NCBI RefSeq assembly: GCF_900104415.1
Contig: NZ_FMXR01000011.1
Span: forward strand, 62,001-126,000
Origin: Eubacterium oxidoreducens
GTDB lineage: Bacteria > Bacillota > Clostridia > Lachnospirales > Lachnospiraceae
Length of the DNA stretch: 64,000 nt
Direction of reading: 5' to 3'
The notes under the pieces are model-generated. The model had not been told where the DNA came from, searched no databases, and saw nothing but the letters and a program-made list of their open reading frames with translations. Below, one piece after another: positions 43,006 through 52,175 of the stretch. Each line of letters begins with the position of its first letter. Positions within the stretch are counted from its first letter, which is position 1. The translations under genes were made by a program, and so were the position numbers.

Positions 43006-44394
43006 ATGGCTGTATTGGGTGGTATTATGGTGCCGCATCCACCACTGATTGTACCGGAAGTTGGAGGCGGAAAGGAACAGATTATTGAAAAGACAACACA
43101 GGCTTATAAGAAGGCAGCAGATTTTATAAGGGAACTAGAGCCTGAGACGATTGTTTTGATTTCGCCGCATACGATTATGTATTCGGATTATCTGCATATC
43201 TCGCCGGGATATCAAGCGAGTGGGAACCTTGCACAGTTTGGGGCACCGGATGTCAGCATGCAGGTAGAATATGATGCGGATTTGTCTAATCGTCTTTGCG
43301 AACTGGCAGAGGATGCTTTGATTCCGGCAGGATATGAGGGGGAACGAGATAAAAGCCTTGATCATGGAACGATGGTGCCGCTTTATTTTATCCGAAAGGT
43401 ATATGCACAATTTCGGCTGGTTCGAATGGGAATTTCCGGTATTTCGTTATATGAACATTATCGAATGGGAATGCTGATTAGGCAGGCGGCGCAGGAGCTT
43501 GATAGAAGAGTTGCAATTGTAGCGAGTGGGGATTTGTCTCATAAGTTAAAAGCGTCGGGGCCTTATGGGTTTGATCCGTCAGGACCGGTCTATGATCAGA
43601 AAATCATGGAGGTTATGGGAAAGGCGGATTTTCGAAGTCTACTGGAATTTGATTCGAAATTATTAGAAAAGGCTGCAGAGTGCGGACATCGCTCCTTTGT
43701 TATTATGGGAGGAGCTTTTGACAAAATGTTGGTGGAGACGATACGTTATTCTCACGAAGATGTTACCGGTGTTGGATATGGCATCTGTACGTATCGAGTC
43801 AAAAAGGCAGATGATACGCGCAATTTTTTAGAGCAATATGACAAACACCGAAGGGAGAGGGTGCAACAAAAGATGCAGACAGAAGATGAGTATGTATCGT
43901 TGGCAAGAAGAACAGTTGAAAATTATATAGCAGGAGAAAAAAGGATTACGGTTCCGAGTGGACTTCCCTCTAGGATGTATGAGCAACGAGCCGGGGTGTT
44001 TGTTTCGATTCATAGTGCGGGGCAGCTTAGAGGTTGCATAGGAACTATTGCGCCGACAACGGATTCAGTTGCGGAAGAAATTATACAAAATGCAATCAGC
44101 GCTTCCACAAAAGATCCGCGGTTTTCTCCGATACGTGAGGATGAGCTTTTGGATCTTGAGTACTCGGTAGATGTATTGGGCGAAGCGCAGGATATTTCCT
44201 CACCGGATGAGCTGGATGTCAAAAAATATGGGGTAATCGTGACAAAGGGGTTAAAACGGGGGCTTTTGCTTCCGGACCTTGAAGGCGTAAAAACGGTGCA
44301 GCAACAGATTGCAATTGCAAAACAAAAGGCAGGTATTGGTGAGTTAGAGCGTAATGTACAATTACAACGTTTTGAAGTTGTTAGACATCATTAG
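43006..44394 (+). CDS. LigB-like/AMMECR1 fusion, AmmeMemoRadiSam system protein A
   Basis: A 462-residue two-domain protein. Residues 1 to about 275 resemble the class III extradiol dioxygenase (LigB) and MEMO fold, starting with GGIMVPHPPLIVPEVG and containing ISPHT, LDHGTMVPLYF and SGDLSHKL; several His residues could bind a metal. Residues about 285-462 form the AMMECR1 domain with its signature LRGCIGT at 341-347. The two are separate proteins in many organisms. The radical SAM partner follows 9 bases later. This AmmeMemoRadiSam set is widespread but its reaction is not established to my knowledge. The TATGGAGGGG site is strong. Confidence 0.9.
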   Translation: MAVLGGIMVPHPPLIVPEVGGGKEQIIEKTTQAYKKAADFIRELEPETIVLISPHTIMYSDYLHISPGYQASGNLAQFGAPDVSMQVEYDADLSNRLCELAEDALIPAGYEGERDKSLDHGTMVPLYFIRKVYAQFRLVRMGISGISLYEHYRMGMLIRQAAQELDRRVAIVASGDLSHKLKASGPYGFDPSGPVYDQKIMEVMGKADFRSLLEFDSKLLEKAAECGHRSFVIMGGAFDKMLVETIRYSHEDVTGVGYGICTYRVKKADDTRNFLEQYDKHRRERVQQKMQTEDEYVSLARRTVENYIAGEKRITVPSGLPSRMYEQRAGVFVSIHSAGQLRGCIGTIAPTTDSVAEEIIQNAISASTKDPRFSPIREDELLDLEYSVDVLGEAQDISSPDELDVKKYGVIVTKGLKRGLLLPDLEGVKTVQQQIAIAKQKAGIGELERNVQLQRFEVVRHH

Positions 44395-44403
44395 GGGAAG
44401 AAG

Positions 44404-45264
44404 ATGGATAGGTTAAATCATAAGACGATAGCTGTTTGCCCGGTATGCTTTCGACATTGCAGATTAAGAGAAGGGCAGGTCGGCTTTTGTCATGCAAGAA
44501 GATGTAAAGAAGGACAGGTTATTGCAGATAATTATGGCAAGATTACTGCGCTTGCGCTAGATCCAATTGAGAAAAAACCATTAAACAGATTTTATCCGGG
44601 AAGCCGGATTGTTTCGGTGGGAAGTTATGGCTGTAATCTGGCATGCCCTTTTTGCCAAAATTATGAGATTTCATTTGCCAAAATGAAAGAACCAAAGGCA
44701 GTGAAAACCAAATCTCTTTCGCCTAAGATGCTTTTAGAGATTGCCAAAGAGCAAACGGTTCATGGAAATATAGGAGTCGCTTTTACGTATAATGAACCAC
44801 TGGTATGGTATGAATATGTAAGAGATTGTGCTAAATTACTCAAAGAAGAGAATCTGAAAACGGTGCTGGTGACAAATGGAACCGCAACGTGCGAAGTATT
44901 AGAAGAATTACTTCCTTACATTGACGCTATGAATATTGACTTAAAAGGATTTCGCAAAGAATATTATGAATATGTTGGCGGTAATCTTGCGCAGACAATG
45001 AAATTTATAGAACGAGCGGTAACACAATGTCATGTAGAATTAACAACTTTAATTGTGCCCGGAAAAAACGATTCGGAAACTGAAATGCGGGAAATGACAA
45101 AATGGATATCGACTCTTCCGTCAGGAAATGAAATTCCCTATCATATTTCAAGGTATTTTCCAAGGCATAAAGAAACTACGCCGCCAACGTTAGTGGAAAC
45201 TATTTATAAACTGACAGAAATAGCAAAAGAGAGACTTATTTATGTGTATAATGGAAATTGTTAA
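44404..45264 (+). CDS. amrS: AmmeMemoRadiSam system radical SAM enzyme
   Basis: A 286-residue radical SAM enzyme. The cluster motif is C-x3-C-x2-C at Cys77, 81 and 84 (YGCNLACPFCQN). An N-terminal domain carries Cys12, 15, 19, 29 and 34, which could hold a second metal centre. The barrel has AFTYNEPLVWYEY and VLVTNGT and resembles the pyruvate-formate-lyase activating enzyme family. It shares an operon with the LigB/AMMECR1 fusion. Substrate and product are unknown; glycyl radical activation or protein modification are possibilities. Confidence 0.9.
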   Translation: MDRLNHKTIAVCPVCFRHCRLREGQVGFCHARRCKEGQVIADNYGKITALALDPIEKKPLNRFYPGSRIVSVGSYGCNLACPFCQNYEISFAKMKEPKAVKTKSLSPKMLLEIAKEQTVHGNIGVAFTYNEPLVWYEYVRDCAKLLKEENLKTVLVTNGTATCEVLEELLPYIDAMNIDLKGFRKEYYEYVGGNLAQTMKFIERAVTQCHVELTTLIVPGKNDSETEMREMTKWISTLPSGNEIPYHISRYFPRHKETTPPTLVETIYKLTEIAKERLIYVYNGNC

Positions 45265-45270
45265 ATAATA

Positions 45271-45299
45271 TTGTCGTAGGTATAATATTGCTATATAAT
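45271..45299 (+). promoter_or_regulatory. Promoter of the GGDEF gene
   Basis: TTGTCG at 45271-45276, a 17-base spacer and TATAAT at 45294-45299. It gives a leader of about 33 bases. Confidence 0.6.
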
Positions 45300-45338
45300 A
45301 ACGTATAATAAATGAACAGCATAAAAAAGGGGGATAAT

Positions 45339-46481
45339 ATGACAACCATTATTATAACGGCAGAGGTTGTTAGTGCTTTGTTCTTGGTAATTATATTGAT
45401 GGGCAGCTATTTGGGGAGAGGTGAATCTAGTTCTAAGAAAAGAACAAGTTATTTTCAGCATATGGCAATCTGGACAATTGTTTCACTACTTACAGATGCG
45501 ATTAGTTATGCTTTGGAAGGAAAAAGCGTTCCGGATGGAATCATATTTGGCTTTACTTTGGTCGCGTTTCTTTTGCTTAATGTATTAATTTGGATATTTG
45601 CAAGATATGCTTCAGCGATTATTACAGAGAAGGGACATTTGTTTTTAAATTTCGATCTGGTGATATTGGGACTGTGCATTGCGGATGTGGTATTTGAGAT
45701 TGTTGCATCCTTTGCAGGAAAGCTTTTTTTCGTGCAAGATCATAAAGTAGTATATGGTTCGTGGCAGGGACTGTTTCTGGTATTTCCTATTGTCTGTGTT
45801 GTGATTATTTTGGGAACACTAATATATCACAATAAGGCAATCGGGAAAAAGAGCTGTATGGTGTTATGTTCTTATATGATATGGCCCTTTTTGGCCTTGT
45901 TTGTGGAGCATTTTATATTAGGGTTTGATGTTACTTATGTAGGAATATCGCTGTCTGTTATGATGGTTCATGTCTTTATGCAGGACAATATTATAACTGA
46001 AATCAAGATGCGAGAAGAAATTCTTACGGAGGTATCGGCAATGGATACCTTGACAGGTCTTTATAATAGAAGAAGTTATGAGAAGTTCCTAAAAGCAATG
46101 GATTCAGAACTTGAAGTAGGAGTTATTTTTTGTGACATTAATGGTCTAAAGTATGCCAATGATAACTATGGACACGAGGCAGGAGATCGGTTGATTTGTA
46201 GTTTTGCCGAAGTGTTGAAAGAGCGATTTGAGGCGCAGGGAATCTTTCGAATATCGGGAGATGAATTTGTGATTTTTTCCTTATCTACGGTTAAGCGTAA
46301 GTTCGATGACGATGTGAGACGATTAAAGGCAGATGTTGTGCAACATGATGGAATCGCATCAATTGGATGGGCGTATGGTTCGAGCGATCAGATTGAAGAT
46401 TTGATTAAGGCTTCGGAAAGGATTATGTACCAGGATAAAGAACAATACTATAGAACAAGGCGTATCAGCAAAAGACGATAG
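45339..46481 (+). CDS. Membrane GGDEF-domain protein (probable diguanylate cyclase)
   Basis: A 380-residue protein. The first 205 or so residues hold six or seven hydrophobic helices of unknown sensory type. The C-terminal GGDEF domain starts at DTLTGLYNRRSYEKF; its active loop is SGDEF (306-310) and DINGLKYANDNYGH is intact. Serine at the first position is seen in active cyclases, so c-di-GMP synthesis is plausible. The inhibitory RxxD site is not visible. The ATG at 45339 follows AAGGGGG; another at 45312 lacks a site. It is a single gene with promoter and terminator. Confidence 0.85.
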   Translation: MTTIIITAEVVSALFLVIILMGSYLGRGESSSKKRTSYFQHMAIWTIVSLLTDAISYALEGKSVPDGIIFGFTLVAFLLLNVLIWIFARYASAIITEKGHLFLNFDLVILGLCIADVVFEIVASFAGKLFFVQDHKVVYGSWQGLFLVFPIVCVVIILGTLIYHNKAIGKKSCMVLCSYMIWPFLALFVEHFILGFDVTYVGISLSVMMVHVFMQDNIITEIKMREEILTEVSAMDTLTGLYNRRSYEKFLKAMDSELEVGVIFCDINGLKYANDNYGHEAGDRLICSFAEVLKERFEAQGIFRISGDEFVIFSLSTVKRKFDDDVRRLKADVVQHDGIASIGWAYGSSDQIEDLIKASERIMYQDKEQYYRTRRISKRR

Positions 46482-46513
46482 GCGTTTCGAGATGAAAAAT
46501 ATAAGTTATAATG

Positions 46514-46549
46514 GGAGAAGATGTGGGGATGACATCTTCTCCTTTTTTT
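46514..46549 (+). terminator. Terminator of the GGDEF gene
   Basis: GGAGAAGATGT and ACATCTTCTCC form a perfect 11-base stem with a 7-base loop and seven T. A TATAAT at 46560-46565 just after it is the probable -10 of the next operon. Confidence 0.9.
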
Positions 46550-46594
46550 CATGGTAAGGTATAATAAAGCCTGTGAAAGATAGAGGTATTAAGA

Positions 46595-48097
46595 GTGTAT
46601 AAGTATAGTATTGATTCGGAAAATAAGGCGTTGATAACAGGATATAGCGGAAGGGAAAAGAATATAGTGATTCCTTCCATGCTTGATGGACATCCGGTGA
46701 TTGGCATTATGGAAAGTGCTTTTTGGGGGGCGGATGAACTTGAGCAGGTGGTGATGCCGCCGAGTATTAGGAGTCTTTGTCGGCGCGCATTTCGGGAATG
46801 CGCTCATTTGCAAAGGGTTGAGTTCTCGGAAAACATAACAAATCTGCCGGCTAATACATTTACAGAATGTTATATGCTTAGAGAATTAAAGCTTCCGAAT
46901 TGTTTGAGTAGCTGTGATCACGCGGCATTTGAAGATTCGCCGATTTCAAGAATCGAAATTGGAAGCTTAGTTACACAGGTGGCTTTGGAATTGTTGCTGG
47001 CAAATGCTTCTACGCTTGAAGAGATTGTCGTAGAAGAAGGGAATAACGTGTATTGCACAGATGATAGTGCCTTGTATGAAGAAAGAACGCAAGAAAAGGT
47101 ACTTTTGTTTTGTTATGCACAAAAATACAGAAGGACAAGCGGGTATGAGAAAGCGACATATAGCATTTTGGACGGGACAGCCAAGATTGCAAAAGAAGCA
47201 TTTAAAAACTGTTACAATTTGACACAGGTTATCTTGCCACAGTCTTTAAAGAACATTGGGGAGTATGCATTTAAAGGGACTGCAATTGAGACATTTTTCT
47301 TGCCGTCTAACGTCGAAGAAGTGGAAACAGAAGCATTTTTGACGGGGAGTGTCTTTTTGAAAAAAAGAAGAATGCTGAAACAAATCTTAGTGGCAATGGA
47401 TAATCCGTTCTATAAAGCGAAAGATGATTTTTTGTTGCGCGTAAGAGAGGATGGAACCTATGCGATAGCAGTTTACTTTGGAGATGAAATGGAGGTAGTG
47501 ATACCGGAGGGAATAAAAGAAATCATGGATGGCGCATTTGTAAAAAGCAATCTTCGCAAAATAACAATACCAACATGCGTGGAAATGATAGGGAAGCATG
47601 CATTTGATGGTTGTAAGAAACTAGTGCTGGTCAATATGAATGATAAGACCTGGTATATTCCAAAGACAACTAGAGGGATGGACTACATCGTTTCCGAGGT
47701 TCGAGAGGAATATATCTTATGTATCAAGATATGTGAAGATGGACATAGATTTGATGAAGAACGCTATGATGCTTTGTTTGAGAGTCTAGAGCTTGTAACG
47801 GACAGAGTGCTTGTAGCGGTGAATCGCCTAAAGACGGGGGAAGGCATCAAGGACGCAGTGAAACGGAAATATCTTCAGTACCTAAAGGAGCATGCCTGGC
47901 AAAGCGTTGTGACGGTTGCAGATTATGATGAGTTAAAAGGTCTGGATCTGCTGGCGGATTTTGGCATAATCGGACTACATAATGTTGATGAATGGATCGC
48001 TTTGGCAAATAAAGAAAAAAAGTCGGCACTGCAAAGCTATCTGATGGAACTTAAGAATACCCGATATGGATGTATTCAGACAGATTACGAATTATAG
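46595..48097 (+). CDS. Intracellular BspA-type leucine-rich repeat protein
   Basis: A 500-residue protein with LRR_5 (BspA-like) repeats, for example IPSMLDGHPVIGIMESAFWG, VVMPPSIRSLCRRAFREC and VILPQSLKNIGEYAFKG, covering about residues 20-365 with an interruption near 125-175. The last 120 residues are helical. There is no signal peptide, so unlike most BspA proteins it is cytosolic. It starts with GTG at 46595, with AGAGG 8 bases upstream. It is the first gene of an operon with a VWA protein and a MoxR-type ATPase, so it may be their adaptor or client-recognition part. Confidence 0.82.
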   Translation: MYKYSIDSENKALITGYSGREKNIVIPSMLDGHPVIGIMESAFWGADELEQVVMPPSIRSLCRRAFRECAHLQRVEFSENITNLPANTFTECYMLRELKLPNCLSSCDHAAFEDSPISRIEIGSLVTQVALELLLANASTLEEIVVEEGNNVYCTDDSALYEERTQEKVLLFCYAQKYRRTSGYEKATYSILDGTAKIAKEAFKNCYNLTQVILPQSLKNIGEYAFKGTAIETFFLPSNVEEVETEAFLTGSVFLKKRRMLKQILVAMDNPFYKAKDDFLLRVREDGTYAIAVYFGDEMEVVIPEGIKEIMDGAFVKSNLRKITIPTCVEMIGKHAFDGCKKLVLVNMNDKTWYIPKTTRGMDYIVSEVREEYILCIKICEDGHRFDEERYDALFESLELVTDRVLVAVNRLKTGEGIKDAVKRKYLQYLKEHAWQSVVTVADYDELKGLDLLADFGIIGLHNVDEWIALANKEKKSALQSYLMELKNTRYGCIQTDYEL

Positions 48098-48109
48098 GAG
48101 AAAAGATGC

Positions 48110-49450
48110 ATGAAGACACTTGTGCAGGCGCAGCAGCTTGCAATTAAGATTTTGAATAATTCAAGAAATGAGCTTATGCTTACCTTTCGATTCTTGGATC
48201 TTGCTCTTGGCAAATTAAAATATCTTCATGGAATGTATGAAGGAATCGGCACGGATGGAAGATATTTGTATTACGAACCGCAGGAAGTATTTCGGGTTTA
48301 TAAAGAAAGTAGCAGCAGATGTAATCATCTTTTTCTACATATGGTTTTGCATTGTATTTTCTATCATCCGTTTGTGAAAGAAGATACTAAGCCGGATTTG
48401 TGGAATCTTGCTTGTGATATTGCGGTAGAAGGAATTATCAGTGAACTTTCTTTGTCTCAATTGGAAGTGGATGGAGAAGAGGAAATACGAGGCAAGCTGG
48501 AGTCTTTAAAAGAGCGTTATGGAACATTGACGGCTGGGCGTTTGTATCGCCAATTCGTAACAAAAGGATTGGCACTAGAAGAATATGAGAGATTAAGAAT
48601 GCTGTTTGAGTTTGATTCGCATGAGTCGTGGTATGGTTCAAAGTCCCAAAACTCACAGCAGGAAAAAACGCAATCTAAGGAGCAGAGCCGAGAAGAACTT
48701 TTTGAGGATTGGCAGCAAATCAGTGAGCGGGTGAAGGTAGATATGGAAACGGTCTCGAAAGAATGGAGTGACCGGTCAGACAATCTTGTCCGAAATATGA
48801 ATGAGGTTCACAAAGAACATTATGATTATGAACAGTTTTTAAAAAAGTTTGCCGTGATGGTGGAGGAGATGAAGGTCAGCCAGGAGGAATTTGATTATAT
48901 CTTTTATACCTACGGAATGGAACTTTATGAAGATGTACCGCTGATTGAACCCCTAGAGTATAGTGAAAACAAGAAGATTACAGAGTTTGTCATTGCAATT
49001 GACACCTCCGGTTCGGTAGAGGGGGAACTGGTAAAGCGCTTTGTTACAAAGACTTATAATATCTTATCACAGCAATCAAATTTTCATCGCAAAGTGAATA
49101 TACATATTATTCAGTGTGATGCCAAAATACAGCGGGATGATAAGATTACATCGGATGAAGAATTTGAACATTACATAGAGGGGCTTTTGCTACAAGGATT
49201 TGGTGGGACAGATTTTAGACCGGTTTTTGCCTATGTGGATGAGCTGATTGCAACAGGAGAACTTACGAATCTCAAAGGAATGATATATTTTACAGATGGG
49301 AAAGGTGTTTATCCCAAGACAAAGCCGCGTTATGATACGGCATTTGTATTTGTCGATGATACGGCACAAGCACCTAAGGTGCCGGTTTGGGCTATGAAAG
49401 TGGTGCTTACGCCGCAAGAAATACGGGAAGGATCAAAATATGAACATTAA
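48110..49450 (+). CDS. DUF2201-like/VWA-like protein
   Basis: A 446-residue cytosolic protein. The N-terminal domain (about 1-150) corresponds to the DUF2201 putative metallopeptidase region; its expected HExxH appears as HMVLH (77-81) with a further His86, so the catalytic Glu is missing. Residues about 170-225 are a charged Gln, Ser and Glu-rich linker. The C-terminal third is VWA-like, with the metal-ion site DTSGS beginning at Asp298 and FGGTDFRP. It overlaps the MoxR-type ATPase gene by 11 bases, the usual partner of VWA proteins in chaperone-like complexes. Confidence 0.82.
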   Translation: MKTLVQAQQLAIKILNNSRNELMLTFRFLDLALGKLKYLHGMYEGIGTDGRYLYYEPQEVFRVYKESSSRCNHLFLHMVLHCIFYHPFVKEDTKPDLWNLACDIAVEGIISELSLSQLEVDGEEEIRGKLESLKERYGTLTAGRLYRQFVTKGLALEEYERLRMLFEFDSHESWYGSKSQNSQQEKTQSKEQSREELFEDWQQISERVKVDMETVSKEWSDRSDNLVRNMNEVHKEHYDYEQFLKKFAVMVEEMKVSQEEFDYIFYTYGMELYEDVPLIEPLEYSENKKITEFVIAIDTSGSVEGELVKRFVTKTYNILSQQSNFHRKVNIHIIQCDAKIQRDDKITSDEEFEHYIEGLLLQGFGGTDFRPVFAYVDELIATGELTNLKGMIYFTDGKGVYPKTKPRYDTAFVFVDDTAQAPKVPVWAMKVVLTPQEIREGSKYEH

Positions 49451-50951
49451 AGAAGCAAAAGAACAGATTAAGAATGCCATTTTAGCATATATAACAAAGG
49501 ATGAATTTGGACAATATAAGATTCCCATAGAACGGCAAAGACCAGTATTTTTGATTGGAGCACCGGGAATTGGAAAGACCGCGGTTATGGAACAAATTGC
49601 ACAGGAGATGAACCTGGGGCTGGTGTCTTATTCGATGACCCATCATACAAGGCAGAGTGCTCTGGGATTGCCATTTATAAAGAAAGAAGAATATGAAGGG
49701 CAGGAATATCGAATCTCGGAGTATACGATGAGTGAAATTCTAGCCTCTGTTTATAAACTAAAGAAAGAGACGGGTTACGAAGAAGGCATTTTGTTTTTGG
49801 ACGAAATAAACTGTGTGTCAGAGACGCTTGCGCCCTCTATGTTGCAGTTTCTTCAGTATAAGACGTTTGGGACACATCATTTGCCACAGGGATGGATTGT
49901 CGTAACGGCCGGCAATCCGCCTGAATATAATCGTTCGGTTCGAGAATATGATATTGTAACATGGGATCGATTAAAAAGAATTGATGTAGAACCTGACTTT
50001 GATGCCTGGAAAGAATATGCTTATAAAAAGGGCATCCATGGGGCAATTATGTCTTTTTTGGAAATCAAAAAGCAGTTTTTTTATGTGGTAGAAGTAACGG
50101 CGGAGAAAAAAGAATTTGTGACCGCGCGAGGCTGGGAAGATTTATCAGAGATGATGAAGCTTTATGAGGAAAATGCGATTGACATTGACTTAAAATTGAT
50201 GGAGCAATATATTCAAAATCCACAGATTGCAAAAGAGTTTTCCATATATTATGACTTATATCGGAAGTATCAAAGTGATTATCAGATACAGGATATTCTG
50301 GCAGGATGCGAAGGAGAGGACATTCGAACAAGAGCTGCCAGGGCTGCTTTGGATGAGAGACTGTCGCTTTTAGGATTGCTTCTTGATACCGTTGATCAGT
50401 CCATGAAGGAGTTCATGATAAAAGACGCAGCCATCTTAGAGAATCTGCGTATCTTGAAGTTTATTAAGGCCAATTTGTCTACAGAATTTACTTCTTATAC
50501 GGAAATACTTGGCAATTATATAAAAGAAGAAGATAAGAAATTGTCAATCGGGAAAAGAGCCGGTTCGTTATCGAAGGAAGCAGAATATGCCGGACTATAT
50601 ACGGTGCAATTTTTAGAGAAGATGCAAGCTGAGCTGAAAGCGAGAAGGGTTTCTAACAATAAAGAAGCATTTGCATATATCAAGTCATCTTATGATCAAG
50701 AGGTCGAAGAGCACAAGATAAAGATTAATAGGATAAAAGACAATCTTACACATCTTTTTGCATTTGTGGAAAAGGTATACGGACGCGACCATGAGATGCT
50801 GATTGTAGTAAGCGAGCTTACGGTTCGATATTATTGCTCACAGTTCATTTCAAAATGTGGATGCGAGGAGTATTTTAAAAATAATGATGAACTGATGTTT
50901 TATGAAAAAAGGCAGCAGCTTTTAGAACAGATTGATGAGCTTGGACAGTAA
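49440..50951 (+). CDS. MoxR-type AAA+ ATPase
   Basis: A 503-residue ATPase. Walker A is GAPGIGKT (40-47) and Walker B is ILFLDE (Asp121, Glu122), with TAGNPPEYNRSVREYD as the sensor region and a helical C-terminal half, about residues 270-503. MoxR-type AAA+ proteins act with VWA partners to remodel or mature protein targets. Its start lies inside the end of the VWA gene and it is preceded by the LRR gene. The target is unknown. ATP hydrolysis is expected because both Walker motifs are intact. Confidence 0.87.
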   Translation: MNIKEAKEQIKNAILAYITKDEFGQYKIPIERQRPVFLIGAPGIGKTAVMEQIAQEMNLGLVSYSMTHHTRQSALGLPFIKKEEYEGQEYRISEYTMSEILASVYKLKKETGYEEGILFLDEINCVSETLAPSMLQFLQYKTFGTHHLPQGWIVVTAGNPPEYNRSVREYDIVTWDRLKRIDVEPDFDAWKEYAYKKGIHGAIMSFLEIKKQFFYVVEVTAEKKEFVTARGWEDLSEMMKLYEENAIDIDLKLMEQYIQNPQIAKEFSIYYDLYRKYQSDYQIQDILAGCEGEDIRTRAARAALDERLSLLGLLLDTVDQSMKEFMIKDAAILENLRILKFIKANLSTEFTSYTEILGNYIKEEDKKLSIGKRAGSLSKEAEYAGLYTVQFLEKMQAELKARRVSNNKEAFAYIKSSYDQEVEEHKIKINRIKDNLTHLFAFVEKVYGRDHEMLIVVSELTVRYYCSQFISKCGCEEYFKNNDELMFYEKRQQLLEQIDELGQ

Positions 50952-50963
50952 GGAATGATTCGA

Positions 50964-52175
50964 ATGAAGTATGATTTTACAACAATTTTAGAACGAAAAG
51001 GACATGATGCGATTGCTTATGATGGGGTCGGGAAAAATAAGTGGGGCATTGAGCCAAAACCTCCAAAGGATGGTTATGAATTTATTCCGATGTGGGTGGC
51101 CGATATGTGCTTTGCCACAGCTCCCTCGGTTGTTTCGGCAATGAAAAGAAGGCTTGAGCATCCCACTTTTGGTTATTTTGAGGCATCTAAAGAATATTAT
51201 GAAGCTATTATAAAGTGGCATAAAAGCCGGTATGGGATTGCGGATCTTAGTGCTTTGGAAATTGGTTATGAAAATGGAATGCATGGGCTTATCAACTCAG
51301 TGATTGAGGCATTTTCGAAAAAAGGGGATGCAATTTTGCTTCATTCACCATATTATGTTGCGTTTTTGGGAGATATTAAGCATAAACAACGAAAGTGTGT
51401 GTGTTCACAGCTTTACCAGGATGAGGCGGGAATTTATCGGATGGACTATAAGGATATGGACCGTAAGATAAAGGAGCATAACATTCATCTGGCAATTTTG
51501 TGTTCTCCGCATAATCCGACAGGACGAGTATGGACGAAGGAAGAGCTCGAACAAGCTATGCAGGTGTTTGAGAAGAATGATTGTTATGTCATATCGGATG
51601 AAATCTGGGCAGATATTATATATAAAGGGAGTCGTCACATCCCAACCCAGAGTGTTAATGCATGGGCAAAAGAACATGTAATTGCGGGCTATGCACCAAG
51701 TAAGACCTTTAACATGGCCGGACTGATAGGAAGTTATCATGTGATTTATAATGAAACATTGAGAAATCAGCTTAGGCGTTATGAAGCATCTCTTTCGTAT
51801 AATGAGATGAATGTTATGAGTATGCATGCTTTGATTGGCGCATATTCAACAGAAGGAGAGAAGTGGCGACAAGAATTGCTGGAGGTTTTAGAAGAGAATT
51901 GCCGGTATGCGTATGATTTTGTTCAAATGAATCTAAAGGGTGTTAAGACTAAGATGCCGCAAGGAACTTATATGCTGTTTCTAGATTGTACAGAGTATTG
52001 TATAGGTTCAGGCAAAACCTTAGATCAGGTCATTTGTGACGGATGGGAAGTTGGAATTGGCTGGGAAGATGGAAGATTGTTTGGGGGAGCGTGTCACATT
52101 CGCTTGAATCTGGCACTGCCACATGCGCTGGAAGTGGAAGCATTTAATAGGATGAGAGAACTGGTATTTGTATGA
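50964..52175 (+). CDS. MalY/PatB-type PLP aminotransferase (C-S lyase)
   Basis: A 403-residue fold type I PLP enzyme. ADMCFATAPSVVSAMKRR at the start, SPHNPTGRVW, SDEIWADI (Asp212) and the PLP Lys247 (YAPSKTFNMAG) match the MalY/PatB group. These cleave cystathionine or other cysteine S-conjugates to thiol, pyruvate and ammonia. The ATG at 50964 is about 9 bases after AAGGA, while the ATG at 50955 abuts it. It follows the ATPase gene by 12 bases and overlaps the channel gene by ATGA, so it belongs to the same operon, with no evident functional tie. Confidence 0.88.
   Translation: MKYDFTTILERKGHDAIAYDGVGKNKWGIEPKPPKDGYEFIPMWVADMCFATAPSVVSAMKRRLEHPTFGYFEASKEYYEAIIKWHKSRYGIADLSALEIGYENGMHGLINSVIEAFSKKGDAILLHSPYYVAFLGDIKHKQRKCVCSQLYQDEAGIYRMDYKDMDRKIKEHNIHLAILCSPHNPTGRVWTKEELEQAMQVFEKNDCYVISDEIWADIIYKGSRHIPTQSVNAWAKEHVIAGYAPSKTFNMAGLIGSYHVIYNETLRNQLRRYEASLSYNEMNVMSMHALIGAYSTEGEKWRQELLEVLEENCRYAYDFVQMNLKGVKTKMPQGTYMLFLDCTEYCIGSGKTLDQVICDGWEVGIGWEDGRLFGGACHIRLNLALPHALEVEAFNRMRELVFV

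Noticed and set aside
46595-48097. Surface BspA adhesin
   Set aside because: No signal peptide, membrane anchor or cell-wall motif, and the gene starts directly in repeat-like sequence with a supported GTG.
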